DNA of 64,000 nucleotides, from the NCBI GenBank assembly GCA_019750095.1, contig JAIEOW010000153.1, positions 1 to 64,000 of the forward strand. The letters run 5' to 3'. Shown here piece by piece: positions 8,739 to 16,044 of this stretch (position 1 is the stretch's first letter; the number at the start of each line of letters is the position of its first letter). Made by a program: the position numbers and the translations under genes. Source of the stretch: Phycisphaerales bacterium (lineage in GTDB: Bacteria; Planctomycetota; Phycisphaerae; Phycisphaerales; UBA1924). The notes beneath the pieces are model-generated. The model ran no database searches and had not been told where the DNA came from. It saw only the letters and a list, made by a program, of their open reading frames with translations.

Positions 8739-9761
8739 TCAGTCTTCGTCGGACCCGCCCTTGGGCCCCTCACCGGCGGAGGAACTGGAGACGGTGAATC
8801 GGCGATTTTCCATCTCGCGGGCGGCCTCGATGGAGTACTTGGCCCAGGGAATCTCGGCGAGCCGCTCGGCGCTGATGCGCTTGCCGGTGGCCGGGCAGAC
8901 GCCGTAGGTTCCGTCTTCGATACGTTTCAACGCTTCGTCGATTTCCTTGATCAGGGTGCGATCGACCTGGGCCAGGTCGAGCGAGAGGGCCTGATCAAAC
9001 GCATCGGATCCCTGCTCGGCCATGTGCTGAGGAAGGTTGGAGAGCGAGCCGGAGTTGCCCAGAAGCGCTTCGCCCTCCATGTTGGCGACATCGCCCACGA
9101 GCTCGGCCCGCTTGCGGAGCAGGATCTCACGGTACTTGTCGAGCTCCTTCTTGGGGAGCTTGGCCTTGGGGTCGAGCTTGAACTCGCTGGGGATGATCTC
9201 GCCCGGGATGCCGCTGGAGGGCGGGGCCTTGGGGCCGGAGGTGATCAGCGGCTTCCACTTGCTCCCGGGCTTGAGCAGGGGCTCGGAGACGGGCATTTCC
9301 AGCTTCTTGGGCTTGGGCTTGCGCACCGGCTTGTTGCTGACGATGGTGATGCCCTTGGGCTTCTTGTCGGCGTCGGTGCCAGTGCCACCACCCGCCGAGG
9401 CCGCCGCTGGGGCAGGGACTGCGGAGGGCTTGGGCTCGATGACCTTTGCGGCTTCGGGCTTGGTGCTCTTGGCGGCTTCGGGCTTTCCCGGCTTGATTGG
9501 GGCCGCAGCGGGCTTGCCCTTGACGCTCGGTGCGGGAGCGGGCTTTACGGACTTTTCGCTCTTTGATGGAGCGGGCTTGGATGAAACAGGTTTGGTCGCG
9601 GCGGGCTTGCTGGGAACACTCTTGGCGGCTGGCTTCACGGGGCCTTTCTTGGGCGCGGACGCTTGGGGCTTTGCTGGCTTTGGGGCGGGTTTCTTCGCCG
9701 GCTTGGGCGCGGGCTTGGAAGCGGACTTGGACTTGCTCGACGGCTTGGCGGACTTTGCCAT
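8739..9761 (-). CDS. TraR/DksA-like protein with long Lys/Ala/Pro N-terminal tail
   Basis: The C-terminal 120 residues match the TraR/DksA fold: a coiled coil (KKELDKYREILLRKRAELVG), a second helix with DRTLIKEIDEALKRIEDGTY, then the finger region YGVCPATGKRISAERL and IPWAKYSIEAA. Only one of the four zinc-binding cysteines remains, so the finger probably does not bind zinc. Residues 1 to about 210 are a repetitive Ala/Lys/Pro/Ser tail like histone H1-type or nucleoid-binding tails. ATG at 9761 has AGGAAGGGA upstream. A role in transcription or chromosome binding is inferred. lspA lies just downstream on the same strand, 59 bases away. Confidence 0.88.
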   Translation of the reverse strand: MAKSAKPSSKSKSASKPAPKPAKKPAPKPAKPQASAPKKGPVKPAAKSVPSKPAATKPVSSKPAPSKSEKSVKPAPAPSVKGKPAAAPIKPGKPEAAKSTKPEAAKVIEPKPSAVPAPAAASAGGGTGTDADKKPKGITIVSNKPVRKPKPKKLEMPVSEPLLKPGSKWKPLITSGPKAPPSSGIPGEIIPSEFKLDPKAKLPKKELDKYREILLRKRAELVGDVANMEGEALLGNSGSLSNLPQHMAEQGSDAFDQALSLDLAQVDRTLIKEIDEALKRIEDGTYGVCPATGKRISAERLAEIPWAKYSIEAAREMENRRFTVSSSSAGEGPKGGSDED

Positions 9762-9966
9762 GCGTGTCCCTTCCTGTGGGGATTGGCCCCCACGAACCCC
9801 GGCCCCCAACCCACGATCACGTCCGGTTTGTGCCGATGTGTGAGACTTGATCGCGGTGCGATCCTCAACACGGCAGCACGAAACCCCCGCAAAAAAGTCG
9901 CGGAGTATACAGGAAGGGAGGGGGGGGGTCAACGACGGGCACGAGATCGACGCCCGGGGGCGTGAT

Positions 9967-10623
9967 TCAGCGCACCACCATGATCTCATCGATCGGCTTT
10001 CGTTGGATATCGGGAACGACGCAGTCGTCGGCGGGATATCCGACGGGGATCAGGAGGAACGGCCGTTCGTGCTCGGGGCGAGCGAGAACCTGGCTCAGAA
10101 ACCCCATCGGGCTGGGCGTGTGGGTCAGTGCGCTCAACCCCGCGTGATGGATCGCCGCCAGCAGCAGTCCGACGGCGATGCCGACGGATTCGTTGACGTA
10201 GTAGACCTGTTTCCCGTCGTCGGTTCTGGCGAGCTTGAAGACGACGATCAGCCATGGGGCGGTTTCGAGAAAGGGCTTGTCAGACGTCGTGTCCAGCGGG
10301 GCAAGGTCGGCGAGCCACTCAGAATTGGCCTTGCGCTCGTAGAACTCGCGCTCCTCGGCCTCGGCGGCGACGCGGATGTGCTTCTTGATCGCTGGGTCTT
10401 GCACACAGACGAATCGCCAGGGTTGCTTGTTGGCTCCGCTGGGTGCCGTGCCAGCGGCGAGGACACACGAGCGAATCGTCTCTTCAGACACCGGGCGGTC
10501 GGAGAAGAAGCGGACGCTGCGGCGGGAGTTCATCCGCACAAAGAAGTCGCGGGCGGCAGATTCGGGGGTGTGGTTTGCGGGGAGTGACGGTGGGTGAAAC
10601 GGGATGAAAGGGTGGGATGACAT
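9967..10623 (-). CDS. Nitroreductase-family FMN oxidoreductase
   Basis: A 218-residue member of the nitroreductase superfamily. The FMN phosphate-binding segment RRSVRFFSDRPV and the PSGANKQPWRFV loop are characteristic, and GYPADD near the C terminus is typical. The pattern is closest to the BluB/iodotyrosine-deiodinase branch, with many acidic and basic residues in the middle lid, but the substrate is not defined. ATG at 10623 is used. It follows hepT by 20 bases on the same strand and so may be expressed with the upstream mntA-hepT pair. Confidence 0.9.
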   Translation of the reverse strand: MSSHPFIPFHPPSLPANHTPESAARDFFVRMNSRRSVRFFSDRPVSEETIRSCVLAAGTAPSGANKQPWRFVCVQDPAIKKHIRVAAEAEEREFYERKANSEWLADLAPLDTTSDKPFLETAPWLIVVFKLARTDDGKQVYYVNESVGIAVGLLLAAIHHAGLSALTHTPSPMGFLSQVLARPEHERPFLLIPVGYPADDCVVPDIQRKPIDEIMVVR

Positions 10624-10643
10624 GCGAGTTGGATGCCAAAACC

Positions 10644-11021
10644 CTAGCCAGCGGATTCCGGCCATTCGGCAAGCGCGGCTGACATGGCAGAAATGAGCTG
10701 AGGAAGGTCGCGTTGCACGACGGTCACAAGCGGCTTCAGATCGATAAGCCAGTAGTCGTGCACCAGAATGTGTCGCATGCCGACCATTTTGGGCCAGGGC
10801 AGTTCTGGAGCACGAAGACGACCGGTATCCGAAACACGCGACGCTGCTTCGCCGATTTCTTGAACGGCATTCACCACCGCGCGTCGGAGCATTGCATCGG
10901 ACTCAAGGTCCGCAAGCTGCTTGTCCGACATGAACTCCACGGCATCTTGGGCCGCGCGCAGCATGTGGATGAAGCGATCCCGGTCGCCGAGAGACTTACG
11001 CCGGGGCTCATGGGGCGACAT
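10644..11021 (-). CDS. hepT: HepT-like ribonuclease (DUF86) toxin
   Basis: HepT proteins are HEPN-fold RNases forming a type VII toxin-antitoxin pair with an MNT nucleotidyltransferase. The 125-residue protein is all-helical in character. It carries the HEPN RNase motif R-x4-H as MRHILVHDYW, in which the Tyr is the site that the partner adenylylates in studied pairs. The start overlaps the end of mntA by 14 bases, so the two are translationally coupled. ATG at 11021 is chosen because longer N termini run into mntA. It sits between guaB/mntA and a nitroreductase gene. Confidence 0.93.
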   Translation of the reverse strand: MSPHEPRRKSLGDRDRFIHMLRAAQDAVEFMSDKQLADLESDAMLRRAVVNAVQEIGEAASRVSDTGRLRAPELPWPKMVGMRHILVHDYWLIDLKPLVTVVQRDLPQLISAMSAALAEWPESAG

Positions 11022-11313
11022 ACAGCGTCCTGGCCTGTTGCGACACGTCGAATCGATAGCGTTCCGGGAGCATGCGCGGAGTGACGAGATGCACTTCACG
11101 CCTGAAGATCTCGCGGAGTTCCATCAGCATGCCGCCCAGGTCCAAAAGCGAGAACGTCGCATTCGGCGGAAAGTCGACGAGCACATCGATATCGCTTTGA
11201 GAATCGAAGTCGGCGCGCAAAATCGACCCGAAGAGCGCCATGCGCGACGCTCCATAGCGCCGGCAGAGTTCGGCGATGCGGTCTTGGGGAATGGGGATGC
11301 CGTGTAGCATCAT
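11008..11313 (-). CDS. mntA: MntA-like nucleotidyltransferase antitoxin
   Basis: A 101-residue minimal nucleotidyltransferase. It has the GSx10DxD signature as FGSILRADFDSQSDIDVLV, near residues 29-47, that binds metal and ATP. Such proteins inactivate HepT by adding AMP to its active-site tyrosine. The gene precedes and overlaps hepT, the usual order. Two consecutive ATG codons (11313 and 11310) could start it. The gap to guaB upstream is 36 bases, so read-through from guaB is possible. Confidence 0.93.
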   Translation of the reverse strand: MMLHGIPIPQDRIAELCRRYGASRMALFGSILRADFDSQSDIDVLVDFPPNATFSLLDLGGMLMELREIFRREVHLVTPRMLPERYRFDVSQQARTLYVAP

Positions 11314-11349
11314 GGGGCAATTATAAGCCGGGAACGCCGGGTCGAGCAC

Positions 11350-12963
11350 TTACACATCGTGGCTGTAGTTCGGCGATTCCTTGGTGATCCGAATGTCGTG
11401 CGGATGGTTCTCCACGACCGTCGCGCTGGTGACCCGCACGAAGCGGGTATTGGCCCGGAACTCATCGATGGTTTTGCACCCGCAATAACCCATGCTGGCG
11501 CGGAGGCCGCCGACCATCTGGTAGACAAACTCGGCGAGCATCCCGCGATAGGGGAACAAACCCTCAACGCCCTCGGGGACAAACTTGCGTTTGCGATCGT
11601 CATTGGCGACCGCTGCTCCGGAAGCGTCTTTATGTTGGCCATAGCGGTCGGCGGCACCGGCTTCCATCGCGCCGGCAGAGCCCATGCCGCGGTAGCTCTT
11701 GTAACGCCGCCCGCCGGAAATCACGAGTTCGCCCGGAGATTCTTCGAGGCCGGCAAAGAGCGAGCCGAGCATGACGGAGCTTGCGCCCGCGGCGAGGGCT
11801 TTGGCGATGTCGCCGGATTGGCGGATGCCGCCGTCGGCGATGAGGGGCACATCACGCCCGGAGAGGGCGATGCCGTGCAAGCCGCCGAGGATCGCCGTCA
11901 TCTGCGGCACGCCGACGCCGGTGACGACACGGGTGGTGCAGATCGATCCCGGGCCGATGCCGGCCTTGATCGCATCAGCGCCCGCCTCGGCGAGGGCGCG
12001 AGCGCCCTCGGGCGTGGCGATGTTGCCGGCGATGACCTCGACGCCGTCCATACCCCACTTCTGCTTGATGGTGCGGACGGTGCGGAGAACGTTCTCAGAG
12101 TGCCCGTGGGAAGTGTCAACGACGATGACATCGGCACCGGCAGCGAGCACGGCTTCGACGCGGTCGTATTGATCTACGCCGCATGCCGCTCCGCAGCGGA
12201 GGCGTCCGCGATCATCGACGCTGGCGCGGGGAAAGTCGCCGAGGCGGTCGATGTCGCGCTGGGTGATCATTCCGGCGAGTGTGCCGTCGGCATTGGTGAG
12301 GAGGAGTTTCTCAACTTTGTTCTTGTTGAGAACACGGCTGGCCTCTTCAAGATTGGTGGTTGGCGCGGCGACGATGAGTCGCCCGTGGCTCATGACTTCG
12401 CGGATGGGCGTGGACTCATTTTCGACGAACTTCAGATCGCGGCGCGTGAGGATGCCGATGACTTTGCCCTTGGTGCGGAGCTTGCCGCTGGCGGCGGAGG
12501 CGTCATTGGTGATGGGAAAGCCGGAGACGTTGTGCTCGCGCATGAGCTTGCGGGCGAGGCCCACGGTGTCGTCGGGGCCGAGGGTGATCGGGTCGAGGAT
12601 CACGCCGTTGGCCGAACGCTTGACCTTCATGACCTCGCGGGCTTGGGCCTCGATGGGCAGGTTGCGATGGATGAACCCGATGCCGCCCTCCTGGGCGAGC
12701 GCGATGGCGAGCGCGGATTCGGTGACCGTGTCCATCGGAGCCGAGATGAGGGGAATCTTGAGCCCGATGCGCGGGGTCAGGCGTGTGGACGTGTCGGCCA
12801 TGGCCGGCATGACGTCGCTATACCGCGGGAGCAGCAGCACATCGTCGAAGGTGAACCCCTCGGCGATGATCTTCTCGGCGATGTTCGGGGCGACCGGCGG
12901 ACGGCCGAGGCCGAGCGGGGCGGAGGCGTTGGGGGGGACAATTCCGTTGGTGGCCATGCTCAT
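11350..12963 (-). CDS. guaB: Inosine-5'-monophosphate dehydrogenase
   Basis: GuaB oxidises IMP to XMP with NAD+, the committed step to guanine nucleotides. The 537-residue protein has the TIM barrel split by two CBS domains (about residues 110-245). It shows [11 protein letters not shown] at the start, SAPMDTVTE, the catalytic cysteine loop GPGSICTTR, the IADGGIR phosphate site and YRGMGS. About 25 extra N-terminal residues precede the family start. The insertion at [10 protein letters not shown] is the usual region after the CBS pair. No guaA is adjacent. The gene is followed by mntA-hepT. Confidence 0.97.
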   Translation of the reverse strand: MSMATNGIVPPNASAPLGLGRPPVAPNIAEKIIAEGFTFDDVLLLPRYSDVMPAMADTSTRLTPRIGLKIPLISAPMDTVTESALAIALAQEGGIGFIHRNLPIEAQAREVMKVKRSANGVILDPITLGPDDTVGLARKLMREHNVSGFPITNDASAASGKLRTKGKVIGILTRRDLKFVENESTPIREVMSHGRLIVAAPTTNLEEASRVLNKNKVEKLLLTNADGTLAGMITQRDIDRLGDFPRASVDDRGRLRCGAACGVDQYDRVEAVLAAGADVIVVDTSHGHSENVLRTVRTIKQKWGMDGVEVIAGNIATPEGARALAEAGADAIKAGIGPGSICTTRVVTGVGVPQMTAILGGLHGIALSGRDVPLIADGGIRQSGDIAKALAAGASSVMLGSLFAGLEESPGELVISGGRRYKSYRGMGSAGAMEAGAADRYGQHKDASGAAVANDDRKRKFVPEGVEGLFPYRGMLAEFVYQMVGGLRASMGYCGCKTIDEFRANTRFVRVTSATVVENHPHDIRITKESPNYSHDV

Positions 12964-13098
12964 TCAAGGGGAGTCAGGGCGGCAAGTCAAATCCGGAGCG
13001 GTTCGAGCGATTTGGGCGTGCGGTTCGACCTGTGACGGAATGCGGTACAGGATCATCTGACTGGATTCGGAACTCGCCTAGTGAACTTGGAGCCCACC

Positions 13099-15282
13099 AT
13101 GCCCGCGATGCCGTCCAAACCCAGTGCTGCCAGCGAACGTGGCAAAGCCGTCGCGAAGGATCCGAGCGGGGCGTTTGCGGTGCCGAGGTTCTGCTTGGAG
13201 ATGAGCGAGCCGGGGGCGCGTGAGCGGTTGATGTCGACCGAGTGGCTGTTGACCAACGGTTTGGGCGGCTTTGCGATGGGCACCGCCGCGGGCGTGATGG
13301 CGCGGCGCTATCACGCGCTGCTGAACGCGGCGACCATGCCGCCGGTCGGCCGGGTGTCGGCGCTGCAGGCGACGGTGGACACGCTGGTGATCGGGAGCGG
13401 GAGCGATGAGCGACGCGTAGATCTGAGCACGTTCGCGTTTGCGGGCGGAAATGGGGCCGTGCTGCACCCAGATGGGTTGTCGAGACTGGTTCGCTTTGAG
13501 AAAGACCTGACCTGCCGATGGACGTTTCGCGTGCGTGAGCACGGCGTAGATGTGGAAGTGGTGCGCGAGTTGGTGTTGATCGATCAGCTCAATGCGGCTC
13601 AGGTGCGATATCGAGTTGTGCCCGCAGCGGGTGCGACGAGCATTCGGCTGGAGATCCGCCCGCTGCTGGCCCTGCGCGACATGCACGGGATCATTCGGCA
13701 GAGTTGGGCCGACGCGTTTAGCGTCAGCGATGTGCCGAGCGGCGTGTGCGTGCGGCATCCGCAGTCGCCGGTGGGTGTGCACCTGATCGCTACGGGCGCG
13801 GAGGTTCGGCGCGATGCACAGTGGTGGCATCAGTTCCACTATGCGATCGACGCCGAGCGTGGTCAGGAGTGCGTGGAGGATCTCTTTTCCCCGGGCGTGT
13901 TCACGCTGAAGGTCAGTGGAACAGAGCCCGGAGTGTGCGTTGTGCAGGCGGCGATCGAACCGATTGCGATCGTGGATGCCGAGGTGTCGATCCGGCGCAA
14001 ACGCGAACGGTTGGCGATGGCGTGCGCGAGCGCGGTGAAGGGACGATCCCCCGAGGCCGTCGGCGGTGCGGGCGACTTGCCGACGATCGCGGCGCTGGTT
14101 GCTGCGGCAGATGACTTTGTGGTGAAAAAGACCACGCCCGGAGAGAGCACGGCGGACGCTGAGCAGACGTCGATCATCGCGGGATACCCATGGTTTGCCG
14201 ACTGGGGGCGCGATACCAGCATCTCTCTGCCCGGTCTGTTGATCGCGACTGGCCGACTCGATGAGGCGAGTCGGACACTGACGGCGTTTGCGAGTTGCCG
14301 TCGCAACGGGATCGTGCCCAACGTCTTCAACGACCAGACGGGTCGGCCGGAGTTCAACACGGTCGATGCATCGCTCTGGTTCATTCTCGGGTGCTGCGCC
14401 TATTTCAAGGCGTCGGGAGATCGCGCATCGTGGGATGGCAAGCTGCTGCCGGCGTGCCTGGACATCGTGGGGTGCTATCGCAAGGGAACAGACTTCAACA
14501 TCGCGATGGACCCGCAGGACAAGCTGATCACCGCGGGCACAAACGCGACCCAGCTCACATGGATGGACGCCAAGCGTGACGGCGTGGCGTTCACGCCCAG
14601 ACATGGCAAGCCGGTGGAGGTGAACGCCCTGTGGTTCGCCGCGCTGCGTGAGCTTGCGATTTCGACCCGTGGCGACGGAGCGGTGACCGCGAATCTCTCC
14701 GATCTGGCAGAGGCCGTGGGCAAGAGCTTTCGAGCGAAGTTCTGGAACGCCGAAGCCGGGTGCCTCTTCGATGTGCTGACGCCCAATGGCGACGGGGCTG
14801 GCTGGAAGGCGATCGCCGACATTCGCCCGAACCAGGTGTTTGCGGTGAGCGTGCCGCACTCGGCATTGAGCATCGAGCAGCAGCGGAGTGTGCTGAGCGT
14901 GGTGCGTGAGAAGCTGCTCACACCGTTCGGAGTCCGGACACTTGCGCCGGCGAGCCCCGGCTATCAGCCGAGGTATGAGGGCGATATGTGGTCGCGTGAT
15001 CGGGCGTATCACAACGGCACGGCGTGGCCTTGGCTGCTCGGGGCCTATGCCGAGGGCGTGCTGCGCGTCGGTGGATTCAGCGCGGCGGCACGCCGCGAAG
15101 CCCACGGCGTGCTGGAGCCGATCGTGCGCGAGATGCTGGGCCAATCGACCCGCACCGCCCATCGAGGGTGCATCGGGCAGATCGCCGAGGTGTACGACGC
15201 CGAGCCCCCGCAAAGGCCGCAGGGATGCACGGCCCAGGCGTGGAGCGTGGCAGAAGTGCTGCGCGTGATGCTGATGGTGTGA
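13099..15282 (+). CDS. Glycogen debranching enzyme (amylo-alpha-1,6-glucosidase type)
   Basis: The 727-residue protein has the layout of archaeal/bacterial glycogen debranching enzymes. The N-terminal domain begins with STEWLLTNGLGGFAMGT. The C-terminal (alpha/alpha)6 barrel carries YPWFADWGRDTSISLPGL with the catalytic Asp region, FNTVDASLWF, NATQLTWMDAK and RDRAYHNGTAWPWL. It would trim alpha-1,6 branches from stored glycogen. GTG at 13081 is possible, but ATG at 13099 has GGAG 6 bases upstream. It is a single gene, ending 3 bases from the convergent pdeM end. Confidence 0.95.
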   Translation: MPAMPSKPSAASERGKAVAKDPSGAFAVPRFCLEMSEPGARERLMSTEWLLTNGLGGFAMGTAAGVMARRYHALLNAATMPPVGRVSALQATVDTLVIGSGSDERRVDLSTFAFAGGNGAVLHPDGLSRLVRFEKDLTCRWTFRVREHGVDVEVVRELVLIDQLNAAQVRYRVVPAAGATSIRLEIRPLLALRDMHGIIRQSWADAFSVSDVPSGVCVRHPQSPVGVHLIATGAEVRRDAQWWHQFHYAIDAERGQECVEDLFSPGVFTLKVSGTEPGVCVVQAAIEPIAIVDAEVSIRRKRERLAMACASAVKGRSPEAVGGAGDLPTIAALVAAADDFVVKKTTPGESTADAEQTSIIAGYPWFADWGRDTSISLPGLLIATGRLDEASRTLTAFASCRRNGIVPNVFNDQTGRPEFNTVDASLWFILGCCAYFKASGDRASWDGKLLPACLDIVGCYRKGTDFNIAMDPQDKLITAGTNATQLTWMDAKRDGVAFTPRHGKPVEVNALWFAALRELAISTRGDGAVTANLSDLAEAVGKSFRAKFWNAEAGCLFDVLTPNGDGAGWKAIADIRPNQVFAVSVPHSALSIEQQRSVLSVVREKLLTPFGVRTLAPASPGYQPRYEGDMWSRDRAYHNGTAWPWLLGAYAEGVLRVGGFSAAARREAHGVLEPIVREMLGQSTRTAHRGCIGQIAEVYDAEPPQRPQGCTAQAWSVAEVLRVMLMV

Positions 15283-15285
15283 TGA

Positions 15286-16044
15286 TCATCCGAGGCCTGG
15301 GCGCAAGCCCGGGTACCTTCGGCGTGCGGAGGTCGGACGACTGTGGTGACTGGGTTGGTGCCCGGGCTTCGGCCCGACGGCTACTACGCAATCACCAACG
15401 ATGAACACCCGATCCGCGGGAGCGGGCGCGATGACTTTGGTGCCGGTGAACGAGCCAAACGCGGGGAATAGAGCAGCGCGTGAACCGAAGAGAAAGCACG
15501 GTGCACGCAGCGAGCGGGCGCCGCGGGTCAGCCGCACCGCCGGGTGAACGTGACCCGCGAGGACATGTTTTCCATCGGCACGCTCGATGGCCTCAGGAAA
15601 GTGCGCGAACGCGATATTGCCATCTTCGGGGTCGGCAAAGGGTTCATCGTGCACTCGAAATCGCCAGTCTTCCGGGGGATCGCCGGCGCGATCGTCGTGG
15701 TTGCCTCGGATGAGCAGGATGTCGAGCGTGGCGTGCTCGGCTCGCCACGCAGCGATGGTCTGAAAGGTGCGCGGGCAGCGCGCCGTCCGCGCGTGGAGCA
15801 GATCGCCCAGAATCACCAATCGATCGGGCGCGAACGACTGAATGGCCTGATCCAGACGGGCGAGGTCCGCGGCGGTGCACTCTTCCGGCACGGGCACGCC
15901 CGCGTGGCGAAACGCCGCGGGCTTGCCCAAATGCATGTCCGCGACCAGCAGCGTGCGCCGACGCGCCCAGTGCGCCACGCGGAGCGGCGAGAGCGTGAAC
16001 AGCTCACCTGCCCAATGGACGTCGGCGTGTTGCGGGTCGGGCAC
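15286..16044 (-). CDS. pdeM: Ligase-associated metallophosphoesterase PdeM
   Basis: Calcineurin-like phosphoesterase with all metal motifs in order: VADMHLGK, VILGDLLHAR, IRGNHDD and VLAGHVHPAV. PdeM proteins accompany an Lhr-type helicase, an ATP-dependent ligase and an exonuclease in a bacterial DNA-repair set. Here the helicase gene lies directly upstream and overlaps by about 40 bases. Start choice is uncertain: GTG 16044 gives the usual short N terminus (252 residues), while ATG 16122 also fits. The last 30 or so residues are encoded by a hairpin repeat (15291-15379) and are unlikely to be part of the fold. Confidence 0.88.
   Translation of the reverse strand: MPDPQHADVHWAGELFTLSPLRVAHWARRRTLLVADMHLGKPAAFRHAGVPVPEECTAADLARLDQAIQSFAPDRLVILGDLLHARTARCPRTFQTIAAWRAEHATLDILLIRGNHDDRAGDPPEDWRFRVHDEPFADPEDGNIAFAHFPEAIERADGKHVLAGHVHPAVRLTRGARSLRAPCFLFGSRAALFPAFGSFTGTKVIAPAPADRVFIVGDCVVAVGPKPGHQPSHHSRPTSARRRYPGLRPGLG
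15291..15379. repeat. Inverted tetraloop-hairpin pair in the pdeM 3' end
   Basis: The left arm (15291-15317) contains CTGGGC-GCAA-GCCCGGG. The right arm (15357-15379) contains CGGGC-TTCG-GCCCG. Each arm is itself a hairpin with a GNRA- or UUCG-type loop, and the two arms are inverted copies of one another. The element overlaps the last codons of pdeM and could also act as a transcript end for the convergent debranching enzyme gene. Confidence 0.75.

Noticed and set aside
11359-13035. Long plus-strand frame opposite guaB
   Set aside because: The guaB translation is unmistakable; the opposite frame has no recognisable domain.
13078-15213. Long open frame (about 700 codons) on the minus strand
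   Set aside because: It lies exactly opposite the debranching enzyme gene. Its translation is rich in Arg/His with no motifs, typical of antisense frames in high-GC DNA.
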